A DNA stretch of 64,000 nucleotides from Flavobacterium psychrotrophum (GCF_003403075.1 NZ_CP031557.1:4779009-4843008); one strand, 5' to 3'; counted from the first letter of the stretch, positions 23,897-32,421 are shown. The notes: generated by a model not told the origin, from the sequence alone. Program-made: numbers and translations.

Positions 23897-23904
23897 AAAT
23901 ATAA
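23897..23904 (-). promoter_or_regulatory. -7 element (TATATTTG, minus strand) of the lipoprotein gene
   Basis: Perfect TAnnTTTG on the minus strand, 27 bases before the GTG start at 23869, supporting that start. Confidence 0.55.
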
Positions 23905-23957
23905 CATAAGGAAACTATTTTTTAAAGTTTTATAAACAAATTTCCAAATCAATGCCC

Positions 23958-23965
23958 TAACTTTG
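23958..23965 (+). promoter_or_regulatory. -7 element TAACTTTG of the EamA transporter gene
   Basis: Perfect TAnnTTTG, 21 bases before ATG 23987. It covers the alternative in-frame TTG at 23963. Confidence 0.6.
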
Positions 23966-23986
23966 CCCGCTTTTTTAAATTATAAT

Positions 23987-24880
23987 ATGGGCAATAACAA
24001 TACATTAAAAGGGGTAATCCTGGTAGGGCTGGGTGCTGCAAGCTATGGCCTGCTGGCTACATTTGTAAAACTGGCTTATGCCGAAGGTTACACCACAGCC
24101 GAGGTTACTGCATCGCAAATGGCACTGGGCATACTAAGCGTGTCGCTTATCAATCTTTTCCGTAAAAACAAAACTACCGAAGCCACAAAAGCTACGGGCA
24201 AAAATAAATTATACCTTATGCTGGCCGGTACCTCTACAGGGTTTACCAGCGTGTTTTATTATCTTGGGGTAAAGTACATACCGGTATCTGTAGGGATCGT
24301 ATTGCTAATGCAAAGTGTATGGATGGGCGTACTTGCTGAATGGATGATAACAAAGCAGCCGCCTACACTTAAAAAAATATTGGCAGTACTTGTTGTACTT
24401 GGTGGAACCGTACTTGCAACCAATCTTATTAATGCCGATGAAATGCCAGACTGGCGCGGTATTGCATGGGGAATGGCTGCAGCGCTAAGCTATACCATAA
24501 CCATGTTTGCCGGTAACCGTATTGCGGTAAACCTGCCTGCCCCAAAACGCAGCCTCTTTATGTTGCTGGGTGGGGCAGTAGTGGTACTGACGTTTACCGC
24601 TATAACCTGGCCGGGCTATTTTAATTTCCAGATACTTTATACCTGGGGTATACCACTGTCGCTTTTTGGTACACTGTTGCCACCATTGTTCATGAATGCC
24701 GGTTTCCCGAAGGTGAGTATGGGGCTGGGCAGTATCGTTTCGGCTATTGAGTTACCGGTATCTGTTACTATGGCTTATATCTTTTTACACGAAACCGTAA
24801 GTAACACACAGTGGGCGGGTATTACACTAATATTGGCAGCCATAGTTTTAATGAATATTTCACTTAAAAGAAAAGCATAA
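23987..24880 (+). CDS. EamA-family (DMT superfamily) transporter
   Basis: The 297-residue inner-membrane protein has ten predicted helices in two repeats of five, the EamA arrangement. Repeat 1 covers about residues 8-140 and ends with the G-G-T-V-L-A-T helix; repeat 2 covers about 155-290 and contains the A-I-E-L-P-V-S-V motif before the last helices. Members export amino acids or other small metabolites; the substrate cannot be read. Start ATG 23987 fits the promoter position. Confidence 0.9.
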   Translation: MGNNNTLKGVILVGLGAASYGLLATFVKLAYAEGYTTAEVTASQMALGILSVSLINLFRKNKTTEATKATGKNKLYLMLAGTSTGFTSVFYYLGVKYIPVSVGIVLLMQSVWMGVLAEWMITKQPPTLKKILAVLVVLGGTVLATNLINADEMPDWRGIAWGMAAALSYTITMFAGNRIAVNLPAPKRSLFMLLGGAVVVLTFTAITWPGYFNFQILYTWGIPLSLFGTLLPPLFMNAGFPKVSMGLGSIVSAIELPVSVTMAYIFLHETVSNTQWAGITLILAAIVLMNISLKRKA

Positions 24881-24884
24881 CTGC

Positions 24885-24892
24885 TACCTTTG
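24885..24892 (+). promoter_or_regulatory. -7 element TACCTTTG of the DoxX-like gene
   Basis: Perfect TAnnTTTG, four bases after the EamA stop and 15 bases before ATG 24908, suggesting independent transcription. Confidence 0.5.
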
Positions 24893-24907
24893 GGTAAAAA
24901 GCTATTT

Positions 24908-25261
24908 ATGCAATTACCCTGGCACCTTTATGTAATGGCGGCAATATACTTTTTTGCAGGCGTTAACCACTTCAGGGTGCCACGCCTGTATTTGCGTATC
25001 ATCCCGCCATCATTACCTAACCCAAAGTTGCTGAATTATATTAGCGGCGCGGCAGAGGTACTGCTTGGTATTGCATTATGCATCCCGGTCGTAAGCCATA
25101 TTGCTGCGTGGGGTATTATAGCCCTGCTTGTTGCCGTTTTTCCGGCTAATATTTATATGGTAACCAATCCTAAAGCCGCAATGAAAATGCCAAAATGGCT
25201 TTTACTATTGCGCCTGCCTATGCAAATTTTGCTCATTTACTGGGCATGGCTCTATACTTAA
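24908..25261 (+). CDS. DoxX-like membrane protein
   Basis: The 117-residue product has four predicted membrane helices, with an opening A-A-I-Y-F-F-A-G-V-N-H-F block, a conserved-looking I-S-G-A-A-E-V-L-L-G-I-A-L helix and a closing L-P-M-Q-I-L-L-I-Y-W-A segment. This is the DoxX/DoxD-like pattern. Function is not established; related proteins act in redox or oxidative-stress membranes. The start ATG 24908 follows its own -7 element, so the upstream TTG at 24890 is rejected. Confidence 0.78.
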   Translation: MQLPWHLYVMAAIYFFAGVNHFRVPRLYLRIIPPSLPNPKLLNYISGAAEVLLGIALCIPVVSHIAAWGIIALLVAVFPANIYMVTNPKAAMKMPKWLLLLRLPMQILLIYWAWLYT

Positions 25262-25469
25262 AGGGCTTTGTTGCATTGCTAAAAACCTGCTCTTTTTAAT
25301 TGTTTTTTGCGAAATTTATAAAAAGAAATTAAAAAACAAGGTTCGCCAAAACACTCTTTTACCATTTCGGGAAAAATAGTGCCTGCTGCATATTTCATTA
25401 CTTTTTTTATTAATATTGAAAGAAGCAATATTAATAATTTAAAGTACTATTTGATTAATTTTTCAGGTG

Positions 25470-25742
25470 ATGAAAAAGAGTAGCCGTGCAGCATTAGACA
25501 GGGAAGCGTTAGACCGTATTGTAACGCTGGCCCAGGAAGAGAAAAAGCCTTTTGAAGAGATTAAAGCCCAATTTGGCTTATCTGAAAAGGAAGTTACTGA
25601 TATTATGAAGCAAAAATTATCACACGATGATTTTGAGCTGTGGAAGAAAAAAACGGCTGCTAAAAAACCTAAGCCTAAGCCGATCAATGCTATTGTAGAC
25701 GATGAACTCGACTCTAAGTACTATATACGCAATAAGTTTTAA
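25470..25742 (+). CDS. TIGR03643-like small protein
   Basis: The 90-residue basic protein contains L-D-R-I-V-x-L-A-Q-E-E-K-K-P-F-E-E-I, then F-G-L-S-E-K-E-V-x-x-I-M-K. This is a helix-turn-helix-like pair ending in a Lys/Pro linker and a Y-Y-I-R-N-K tail. The pattern matches the TIGR03643 family of uncharacterised small proteins. The GTG at 25467 directly precedes the ATG at 25470; the ATG is taken. It is a single gene facing MarC, with a shared terminator. Confidence 0.78.
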   Translation: MKKSSRAALDREALDRIVTLAQEEKKPFEEIKAQFGLSEKEVTDIMKQKLSHDDFELWKKKTAAKKPKPKPINAIVDDELDSKYYIRNKF

Positions 25743-25772
25743 ATAAGCCTTGATTAAATGAGTTTGTAATGT

Positions 25773-25812
25773 AACAGGCACAGTAGTTTTATAGAAAACT
25801 ACTGTGCCTGTT
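25773..25812. terminator. Bidirectional terminator between the small basic protein and marC
   Basis: An 18-bp perfect stem with a 4-base loop: AACAGGCACAGTAGTTTT at 25773-25790 and its complement at 25795-25812. The A/T-rich inner end gives a T-run in both directions. Confidence 0.85.
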
Positions 25813-25854
25813 GTAATATTACGGTCGATCTTTAGAATAGATAAAAAGATAGCT

Positions 25855-26487
25855 TTAAGGTGCCAAAATAGACTTTACGATATTTACTACAGAACTGATA
25901 ATGTATTGCACCCCAATGGCAACGGTTATGAAACCGATAATGCGCGAAATGGCTACAATACCGGATGCACCCAGTATGCGGGAAAGATAGTGCGCACTGC
26001 GCAGCATTAAAAATATGACAAGCGCTACAGATGCCATTGCGCCCACGGCAATAACTTTTTCTATTACAGCAGGGTAATCAGGGTACATGGCTATAAGCAG
26101 CGATATACTGCCGGGTCCGGCAAGCATGGGTATGGCAAGTGGCGATAGCGCAATGTCATTACGTCTTTGGGCATCCTGTTCTACTTCTTTGTGTACCCCG
26201 CGGCCTTTGTTAAAACGGCGGTTAAGTAATGAAAATCCACTGTTCACGATGATGAATCCGCCCGCTATGCGAAGGGCATCTATACTGATGCCAAAAAAAC
26301 TAAGGGCATACTGGCCAATAAAAAAAGCGACTAAAAGTATGATGAATACATTAATGGCGGTCCAGAACGAGATGCGCTGGCGTTCTTTTACAGAGTCATC
26401 CTGGGTAAGGCCCACAAAAATTGGCACTGCGCCCAGTGGGTTAATAACAGAAAATAAGGCTCCAAAAATGTAGATGAATAATTCCAT
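25855..26487 (-). CDS. MarC-family integral membrane protein
   Basis: The 210-residue protein has six predicted membrane helices and the MarC/NAAT pattern: I-N-P-L-G-A-V-P-I-F near residue 16, G-G-F-I-I-V-N-S-G-F near 75, S-P-L-A-I-P-M-L-A-G-P-G-S-I about 113-127. MarC proteins are inner-membrane proteins once tied to multidrug resistance; their role is unsettled. It is monocistronic. Confidence 0.92.
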   Translation of the reverse strand: MELFIYIFGALFSVINPLGAVPIFVGLTQDDSVKERQRISFWTAINVFIILLVAFFIGQYALSFFGISIDALRIAGGFIIVNSGFSLLNRRFNKGRGVHKEVEQDAQRRNDIALSPLAIPMLAGPGSISLLIAMYPDYPAVIEKVIAVGAMASVALVIFLMLRSAHYLSRILGASGIVAISRIIGFITVAIGVQYIISSVVNIVKSILAP

Positions 26488-26530
26488 TCGATAAGTTTAG
26501 CTAAAAGTAAAGATACAGGTTTTGGATAAA

Positions 26531-27061
26531 TTATGGCTTTGCCAAATCATTAATTGTACCCTCTTCATAGTAACATATTGCTAACTGCGGGCGGGTTTCA
26601 AACATAAGTGTTTCGTAGCCTGCCTTTTGTTCTGTATCTAAAGATACGAGATAACAATTATTTACAATGCCCAGATAGTTTAGAAGTGGGGAGTATAATG
26701 TAATGCCCACCTTGTGTCGGGAACTGTCTGTAATATCTGTATTAATAATATCAAGCCTGTAACCCGTAAAAGGAAAAAATGTACTGCCCAGCACATCAGT
26801 AAAGCGGTAAAAACTGCCCTTTAGCTGCTCTATGTAACTGTTTGCAGCCATACCGGTTAAAAAGTGCAGCTGCTCTGCCTTTGGGTTTTCGGCAAGAAGC
26901 TCCCTAAAAGAATTCTTTGGGTTTTGAATATCGTTAAAAAGCTGTTGCTGCATAAGGTATTCGCGGTAGGTATCTTCAAAAATATACCTGTCCCAGGCTG
27001 CAGTGGCGGTACTGTCTATAACTACACGATATGCAAGCCGTATTTTAGGATAATGTGCCAT
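26531..27061 (-). CDS. Hypothetical protein, no recognised family
   Basis: The 176-residue cytoplasmic-looking protein has no signal peptide or membrane helix and contains several aromatic residues (W-D-R-Y-I-F, F-Y-R-F-T-D-V-L-G). ATG 27061 is taken rather than the longer upstream frame, because a -7 element and a terminator hairpin lie between. It is not recognisably related to any named family. Codon use is like the neighbours. Confidence 0.6.
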   Translation of the reverse strand: MAHYPKIRLAYRVVIDSTATAAWDRYIFEDTYREYLMQQQLFNDIQNPKNSFRELLAENPKAEQLHFLTGMAANSYIEQLKGSFYRFTDVLGSTFFPFTGYRLDIINTDITDSSRHKVGITLYSPLLNYLGIVNNCYLVSLDTEQKAGYETLMFETRPQLAICYYEEGTINDLAKP

Positions 27062-27085
27062 AAGTACTAAACCATATAAAAACGA

Positions 27086-27107
27086 AAAGAGGGAACCACC
27101 CCTCTTT
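27086..27107 (-). terminator. Terminator of the dioxygenase gene
   Basis: AAAGAGGG (27086-27093) pairs with CCCTCTTT (27100-27107). On the minus strand it is followed by TCGTTTTTAT. Confidence 0.7.
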
Positions 27108-27108
27108 C

Positions 27109-27116
27109 CAAATATA
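27109..27116 (-). promoter_or_regulatory. -7 element (TATATTTG, minus strand) of the hypothetical gene
   Basis: Perfect TAnnTTTG on the minus strand, 47 bases before ATG 27061. The terminator hairpin of the upstream gene lies immediately downstream, so the transcript would begin inside or at that hairpin. Confidence 0.45.
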
Positions 27117-27145
27117 CAAATAACCAACAATAAAACACCAGGATG

Positions 27146-28156
27146 TTACCTGATTGTCATTTTCTTACTTTCTTCAAAAGTACCGTTAGGGTTTGTAACG
27201 GTAACTTTATAAATGTAATTTCCACTGCTCAGGCCGCCCCTGTTTAGGGTAATGTTATTTTCTCCGGCTTTCATACTGCCGTTATACGCATTTAGCACAT
27301 TACGGCCTGTAAGGTCAAATACAACCATTTTTACGTCACTGTCAAACTCCAGGTTTAGCGGTAGCGTGGTAGCATCTATAAACGGGTTAGGATAGTTTTG
27401 CTGTATGGCATACTTATTTTTAGTGTAGGCTTCAACACCTGCCGTAGGCCCATTTACATAAATATTATGGTTCAGTATAAAACCATCGGCTACGCTGCCG
27501 GTAACTGTGCTTAGCTCCAGGTTGGCGCTGTCATCGCTAAATACATTGTCATTAGCATTGTAAGTGTAACCACTCATGCCTTTTGTATAACCATAAGCTG
27601 TGGCAGCATTAACCTGTACTACGGCACTGTTAGTACCTTCAGGAAAAGATATTTGTGTTATGAGCAGCGATGTGCCTGCTGCATTATAAATATGTACGTG
27701 TATGTGTGTGGCCCGGCTGGTATACCAACCGGGAAATATTGATGTAAAGCTTACGAGCCCGTTAGCATCTGTAGTTTGCCTGCCGCGCAAAAAGTGTACG
27801 GTAGTATAATTGGTACTCTGCATTTGTGTGCCGCCATACTCACTGTAGTTACCGTCTTTATCGCAGTGCCAAATGTCTACGAGCGCACCCTGTAGTGCGC
27901 TGCACGATGCATTTTTGTTCAGGACGTTAATATTAATGGTAAATGCTATCCCTGTACGGCCTGCTGTAATATCAGTACGTACAAGGCTTGCGGGCGTAAT
28001 GGTAGGAAAAGGTCCGGCCGTTTCTGACGGCGATACCGTACAGGCTGCCATCTCCTCAGTTTCCGTTTCGCCATTACCGGCCCTTAGCAATGATGGCGCC
28101 GCCACCGCCATGCCCAGAAACCCCAGGCTGTTTCTTAAAAATGTTTTTCTTTCCAT
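27146..28156 (-). CDS. Secreted intradiol ring-cleavage dioxygenase with type IX sorting domain
   Basis: The 336-residue protein begins with a signal that carries a basic stretch and a hydrophobic A-V-A-A-P region (possibly Tat-like, R-K-T-F-L-R). The intradiol dioxygenase beta core follows (about 38-215): E-T-A-G-P-F-P, the W-H-C-D-K-D-G-N-Y-S-E-Y-G strand with tyrosine ligands, then F-P-G-W-Y and H-I-H-V-H-I with the two histidine ligands. Residues about 255-336 form a type A Por sorting domain (Y-P-N-P-F, then a closing K-M-T-I-R). This marks it for export by the type IX system. Likely ring opening of a catecholic compound at the cell surface. Confidence 0.9.
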   Translation of the reverse strand: MERKTFLRNSLGFLGMAVAAPSLLRAGNGETETEEMAACTVSPSETAGPFPTITPASLVRTDITAGRTGIAFTININVLNKNASCSALQGALVDIWHCDKDGNYSEYGGTQMQSTNYTTVHFLRGRQTTDANGLVSFTSIFPGWYTSRATHIHVHIYNAAGTSLLITQISFPEGTNSAVVQVNAATAYGYTKGMSGYTYNANDNVFSDDSANLELSTVTGSVADGFILNHNIYVNGPTAGVEAYTKNKYAIQQNYPNPFIDATTLPLNLEFDSDVKMVVFDLTGRNVLNAYNGSMKAGENNITLNRGGLSSGNYIYKVTVTNPNGTFEESKKMTIR

Positions 28157-28184
28157 CGTAGTCGTCTTTTGTTTCTCCGTAAAG

Positions 28185-28192
28185 CAAATATA
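28185..28192 (-). promoter_or_regulatory. -7 element (TATATTTG, minus strand) of the dioxygenase gene
   Basis: Perfect TAnnTTTG on the minus strand, 28 bases before ATG 28156. Confidence 0.6.
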
Positions 28193-28345
28193 AAGTCAGT
28201 TTTATATTGTTTAGGTTTTTAGCGGTAAATGGAAATTATCCTGCGGTGAATGTTAAATTATATGAGTTTAGTGTGAGTTTTTGTGTTAAATATGAATTAT
28301 ATATGTAGGAAGCTTTCTCTTGTAAAGATTGGTTGGCATAAAAAA

Positions 28346-28376
28346 TTGCGATAATATCATTTAGACATTATCGCAA
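28346..28376 (-). terminator. Terminator of the pirin-like gene
   Basis: TTGCGATAAT (28346-28355) pairs with ATTATCGCAA (28367-28376) around an 11-nt loop, followed on the minus strand by TTTTTATG. It lies 126 bases after the pirin-like stop. Confidence 0.65.
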
Positions 28377-28501
28377 CCTGACTAACTAACCTACTAAATA
28401 TTGAGATGCTATTTTACGGCCTTTTTTATACTAGTACAACGATGAGGTTTCTACATTATTACCGGGGTGCGGTAAACAGTAGTATTTTAGGGGTGAATGC
28501 C

Positions 28502-29170
28502 TTATAATGGAATCTCAAATAGCATAATAACCGCATTTTCAGAGAGGGCTTGAATATCTGCTTCCTCCAGGTTCCATAGGGCAAGGGCATCGCGCTCTTC
28601 CAGTAGGCGTCCTTGTACTTCAAACGCCCCGCTGATGATGTAGATAAAAACACCATCGGCCTTATTGCTTAGTTTAAATATCGCTTCTCCGCGACCGTCA
28701 AACAACCCCATTTTTGCTTTAAGCGTGCCGGGTAGTGAGAAAGGACTGAGGACATTGCGTTCTGAAAGATTGATACCCACTGTAGCTGCTTCGCTTATAA
28801 AATTGTTGCTAAACACGATGTATATAAAGTTGATCAGTTCACTTTCATAGGGGTTGCTTATTGTAATAGTTCCGTTAAGCGGCAACCATACGGCTTCGTT
28901 GGGTTCGGCATACTGCGCCTCTTGGTTAAGGCTATAAGTTAGAGTGCCAACTAACGGTATGAGCAACAGCGTAGCATTATTGGCATAGCGCATTATGTGC
29001 TGACCGGGTCCCAGGGTTTCGTCATTAATTGTTTTTAAAGTGCCAAAAGGCTCACGGCCCTGGGCGGTGTAAGTTTCAAAATTAAGGGTGGCATACCAGC
29101 GCTGCGCCTCATTTTCAAAATGGCCGCGCTGTTGTGCCTTATATATTTGTGCGGGAGATTGTTGTATCAT
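28502..29170 (-). CDS. Pirin-like / quercetinase-type cupin protein
   Basis: The 222-residue protein looks like the pirin-like bicupin family (YhhW/quercetin 2,3-dioxygenase type). The visible blocks are F-E-N-E-A-Q-R-W-Y-A-T-L-N-F near the start, the G-P-G-Q-H-I-M segment, V-W-L-P, and a second cupin with D-G-V-F-I-Y-I-I-S-G-A-F-E-V. The usual metal-binding histidine set of the first cupin (H-P-H-x-H) is not evident, so catalysis is doubtful. ATG 29170 is used; the longer upstream frame is excluded by a -7 element at 29192-29199. Confidence 0.75.
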   Translation of the reverse strand: MIQQSPAQIYKAQQRGHFENEAQRWYATLNFETYTAQGREPFGTLKTINDETLGPGQHIMRYANNATLLLIPLVGTLTYSLNQEAQYAEPNEAVWLPLNGTITISNPYESELINFIYIVFSNNFISEAATVGINLSERNVLSPFSLPGTLKAKMGLFDGRGEAIFKLSNKADGVFIYIISGAFEVQGRLLEERDALALWNLEEADIQALSENAVIMLFEIPL

Positions 29171-29191
29171 GCATTTTGTTGTTTCGTATTT

Positions 29192-29199
29192 CAAAAGTA
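29192..29199 (-). promoter_or_regulatory. -7 element (TACTTTTG, minus strand) of the pirin-like gene
   Basis: Perfect TAnnTTTG on the minus strand, 21 bases before ATG 29170. It decides between two possible starts. Confidence 0.6.
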
Positions 29200-29307
29200 A
29201 AATATTATTGCCTGATGCTTCTGCAATAGCGGTTAACAGCGCCAGATGCACGACAAAATATTTTGCACCTGTGCCTAAAAGTGTATCTTTATTAAAATTT
29301 ACAACCA

Positions 29308-30384
29308 ATGAAAAAAATGCTATTGCTCCTGCTGTTTATATGCGGGGCTGTGCACAGCCAGGAAATACTTAGTGGTTATGTAGTAGACGAAGCCGAAAAT
29401 AAACCCTTAGAAGGTGCTTTTGTATATCTTGACGGTACTACCTTTTCTGCAAACAGCGATGCCAGGGGATTTTTTAAAATAGTAGTTCCTCAAAAGTATA
29501 ATGCCCAGTTGGTTATAAGCTATATTGGTTTTGAAACCATCAGGGTGGATGATCCGTTTAAGTATGGTAAACCGTTTAAGGCAGTAATGCGTATGGATGC
29601 TACCACGCTTGATGAAGTGATTATTACTAATAAAAGCCCTTTTACACGCAAGCAAATGTTATCGGTTTTCAGGAAGGAGTTTTTAGGACGAAGCAAGGCC
29701 GGACGTTCCTGCAAAATAGAAAATGAAGACGATGTGTACCTGTTTTATGATGAGAGTACGCATACATTAAAGGCACGTTGCAGCAAGCCCATTCGCATTA
29801 TAAACAAAAGGCTGGGATATAATATAGGTTTCGATCTTATTGCATTTCAGGTGCAGTACAATACAACCACGTTGGATGAAAATTACATGTTTCGCAGCTT
29901 TTTTGCCGGGACAACTGCTTTTACCGACACCGATAAAAAAGGAGAGGCGCTTAAAAACCGTAAAGCCTCGTATGAAGGATCTGTAACTCACCTTATGAAA
30001 ACCATTAAGAGTGGCGACTGGCAAGGCCAAAAATTCAGCTTGTATGTAGACCGCCTGCCCGCTGCCCCGAATGACTATTTTGAAGTGAGCGATTCGCTTA
30101 GCTATACAAAAGTAAAGCTTAATGAAGCTGCCATAGCGCCTTTATTGCCTAAAATAACCCTGCAGGGTAAAGAGGTAAAGACGTCCAAATACAATAGGAT
30201 AGACTTTACAATTCTCAGGAATATGGATACCGGTACACAGTCTTCAATTAATTTTGACAGAGACCGTTTTTATATCGACCAGAACGGGCTTTTCTTCCCT
30301 CTTGATGCCATTACCTTTAAAGGATATATGGGGATGCTAAAGGCGGGCGACCTGCTGCCGGCAGATTATAAGCCTGCTCCCTGA
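29308..30384 (+). CDS. Exported protein with CarboxypepD_reg-like domain
   Basis: The 358-residue protein has a signal peptide (M-K-K-M-L-L-L-L-L-F, cleaved near residue 17). Residues about 20-105 carry the carboxypeptidase regulatory-like domain also found at the N-terminus of SusC/TonB receptors: S-G-Y-V-V-D-E-A-E-N-K-P-L-E-G-A-F-V, then F-S-A-N-S-D-A-R-G-F-F and S-Y-I-G-F-E. No barrel follows; the rest is a mixed alpha/beta region with no known motif. Probably periplasmic or outer-membrane associated. It is a single gene, divergent from the pirin-like gene. Confidence 0.82.
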   Translation: MKKMLLLLLFICGAVHSQEILSGYVVDEAENKPLEGAFVYLDGTTFSANSDARGFFKIVVPQKYNAQLVISYIGFETIRVDDPFKYGKPFKAVMRMDATTLDEVIITNKSPFTRKQMLSVFRKEFLGRSKAGRSCKIENEDDVYLFYDESTHTLKARCSKPIRIINKRLGYNIGFDLIAFQVQYNTTTLDENYMFRSFFAGTTAFTDTDKKGEALKNRKASYEGSVTHLMKTIKSGDWQGQKFSLYVDRLPAAPNDYFEVSDSLSYTKVKLNEAAIAPLLPKITLQGKEVKTSKYNRIDFTILRNMDTGTQSSINFDRDRFYIDQNGLFFPLDAITFKGYMGMLKAGDLLPADYKPAP

Positions 30385-30453
30385 TGTTATAGTATGCTTA
30401 AAGAGCGTGTCTTTATTATACTGTTTTTGTAACTTTATACAAAACTAAAAGCC

Positions 30454-30819
30454 ATGAAAGAGAAGAAAACACTGGTTATGGGTGCCAGTACAGAGCCTAC
30501 ACGATATGCCTACAAAGCCATAAAAATGCTTCAGCGATTTGGCCACCCTGTGGTAGCTATGGGGAAAAAAGAAGATAACCTTGACGGAATAAAGATAGAA
30601 AAAGGAGCCGCGCCTTTTGATGGTGTAGATACAGTAACGCTGTATCTTAACCCCATGAACCAGAAGCCATATTATGACTACATTGTGGGGCTACAGCCCA
30701 AACGTGTGGTTTTTAACCCCGGAACCGAAAATATGGAGTTGTACAGCATACTGCGCGACAATAACATTGAGGTTGAGGTAGCGTGCACCTTAGTGATGCT
30801 GAGTACGAACCAGTATTAG
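30454..30819 (+). CDS. CoA-binding domain protein (YccU-like)
   Basis: The 121-residue product matches the small CoA_binding Rossmann family: T-L-V-M-G-A-S-T-E-P-T-R-Y near the start, H-P-V-V-A-M-G, and a C-terminal R-V-V-F-N-P-G-T-E-N block. Members bind CoA in vitro but their physiological role is unclear. Its stop overlaps the stop of the convergent symporter gene by four bases. Confidence 0.85.
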   Translation: MKEKKTLVMGASTEPTRYAYKAIKMLQRFGHPVVAMGKKEDNLDGIKIEKGAAPFDGVDTVTLYLNPMNQKPYYDYIVGLQPKRVVFNPGTENMELYSILRDNNIEVEVACTLVMLSTNQY

Positions 30820-32330
30820 TTGTCGCTCAGTTTAAAGCTGTTTACCGGTGCCTTGCGGCTGATGCACAGCAGTAAAACAAAAGTTATGGCTGCATTAACC
30901 ACGATAAGTTCATTGTCAAAAATATAGTTGCCAAAAAAGGTTTGCGAGTTAAGACTCAGGAACAGTGTGATAAACGGCGATGCAATGCAAACCACCGGAA
31001 CCAGTTTATCGCGTACGGCTAATTTTTTCATGAGTAACCCAAAGCTATACAGGCCAAGTAGTGGCCCGTAAGTGTAAGATGCTATACGGAAGATCATGCT
31101 TACTACAGAGGCATCGTTTATGGCATTGAACACCACAATTACCAAAAACATCAGCATAGAAAACGAGATGTGCACCCAGTGGCGGGTACGTACATTATTT
31201 GCCTTGCCCTGGTTTTCGGCTTTATCCATGCCTAAAAAGTCTACACAAAAAGAGGTGGTAAGTGCAGTAAGTGCAGAATCTGTCGTGGCAAAAGTAGCCG
31301 CTGTAAGCCCCAATAGGAATATTACTGCCGGAATTATGGTAAGGTGGTTAAAGGCAATTTCAGGAAACAATAAGTCCGTGCGCGATTTTCCGTCTACCAT
31401 AGGTACATCAATACCGTTTTTGGCTGCGTAAATATACAACAGCGCCCCAACGCCAAGAAAGAACAGGTTAATAACTACAAATATTCCTGTAAAGGTGAAC
31501 ATGTTTTTTTGGGCTTCGCCAATATTCTTGCAGCTCAGGTTTTTTTGCATCAAATCCTGGTCAAGTCCTACCATGGCTATGGTAACAAACATTCCGCCTA
31601 CGATCTGCTTTACAAAATGGAACTTACTTCCTATAAAATCTTCAAAGAAAAATATCTTAGAATAGTTGCTTTGCTTTACGGTTTCAAAGGCTTCGGGCAG
31701 GCTAAGTTGCAGGCTGTCGCAAATAAAATAGATGGTAAAGAATACCGATGATACAAGGAAGAATGTCTGTAATGTATCGGTAATAATAATGGTTTTTAAT
31801 CCGCCTTTATAAGTGTAGGCAAAAATAAGTAATAGAGATATAAGCACGGTAGCCCAGAACGGTATGCCAAAAGCATCGAATACATAACGCTGCAATACTA
31901 TAACCACCAGGTAAAGCCTGAAAGCAGAGCCTATGGTACGGCTTAGCAGAAAGATCATGGCAGATGTTTTGTAACTGTAATGCCCCAGCCTGCCTTCTAT
32001 ATAACCGTATATAGACGTAAGGTTGAGCCTGTAGTAAAGCGGAAGCAGCACTTTAGCAATGATGATAAAACCCAGAGCATTGCCCAGTATAAACTGAAAG
32101 TATTTAAACTGCTCGCCACTTGGTGCGCCCACTTCGCCGGGAACCGATATAAACGTTACGCCGGATAGTGCTGTACCTATCATCCCGAAAGCCACCAGGT
32201 ACCACTTGCTGTTTTTATTGGCCTTAAAAAAGCTGTCGTTACTGCTGTCTTTACGGCTTACCAGTCGCGATATTAATATAAGGATGCCAAAGTAGACAAT
32301 TATTATAGAGAGTATGGTTAACGGGCTCAT
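30816..32330 (-). CDS. Sodium:solute symporter family protein
   Basis: The 504-residue inner-membrane protein has 13 or so hydrophobic helices in the SSS pattern. Visible blocks are the unwound-helix region G-M-I-G-T-A-L-S-G-V-T-F-I-S-V-P-G, the Y-T-Y-K-G-G-L-K-T-I-I-I-T-D-T-L-Q segment, and F-A-T-T-D-S-A-L-T-A-L-T-T-S-F. It co-transports sodium with an unknown solute; no pathway neighbour identifies it. ATG 32330 gives the canonical short periplasmic start, rather than the nine-residue longer frame. It is convergent with the CoA-binding gene and overlaps it by four bases. Confidence 0.9.
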   Translation of the reverse strand: MSPLTILSIIIVYFGILILISRLVSRKDSSNDSFFKANKNSKWYLVAFGMIGTALSGVTFISVPGEVGAPSGEQFKYFQFILGNALGFIIIAKVLLPLYYRLNLTSIYGYIEGRLGHYSYKTSAMIFLLSRTIGSAFRLYLVVIVLQRYVFDAFGIPFWATVLISLLLIFAYTYKGGLKTIIITDTLQTFFLVSSVFFTIYFICDSLQLSLPEAFETVKQSNYSKIFFFEDFIGSKFHFVKQIVGGMFVTIAMVGLDQDLMQKNLSCKNIGEAQKNMFTFTGIFVVINLFFLGVGALLYIYAAKNGIDVPMVDGKSRTDLLFPEIAFNHLTIIPAVIFLLGLTAATFATTDSALTALTTSFCVDFLGMDKAENQGKANNVRTRHWVHISFSMLMFLVIVVFNAINDASVVSMIFRIASYTYGPLLGLYSFGLLMKKLAVRDKLVPVVCIASPFITLFLSLNSQTFFGNYIFDNELIVVNAAITFVLLLCISRKAPVNSFKLSDN

Positions 32331-32393
32331 GCAATTTATGTTTGTCTTACAAAGCAACTAAAAATTTTTGAAATGCGGGCAATTTTAAATCGT

Positions 32394-32421
32394 GCCACGA
32401 ATTGCATGAATTTTTATGAAT
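32394..32421. repeat. Diverged arm of the foldback element
   Basis: It begins GCCACGAATT and continues similar to the arm at 22669-22698 (about 23 of 28 positions when compared with the right-arm complement). No second arm was found here, so this may be a solo remnant. Confidence 0.5.

Larger units (their letters stand above)
28157..28501. other. 345-base intergenic region between two minus-strand genes
   Basis: It contains the -7 element of the dioxygenase gene (28185-28192) and the terminator hairpin of the upstream pirin-like gene (28346-28376). The rest is A/T-rich with no ORF. Confidence 0.5.

Noticed and set aside
26531..27130. A longer start for the hypothetical gene at 27130
   Set aside because: The extra 23 codons span a terminator hairpin and a promoter element, so ATG 27061 is favoured.
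29171..29308. A longer N-terminus of the pirin-like protein
   Set aside because: A perfect minus-strand -7 element at 29192-29199 lies inside that stretch, and the extension shows no pirin similarity.
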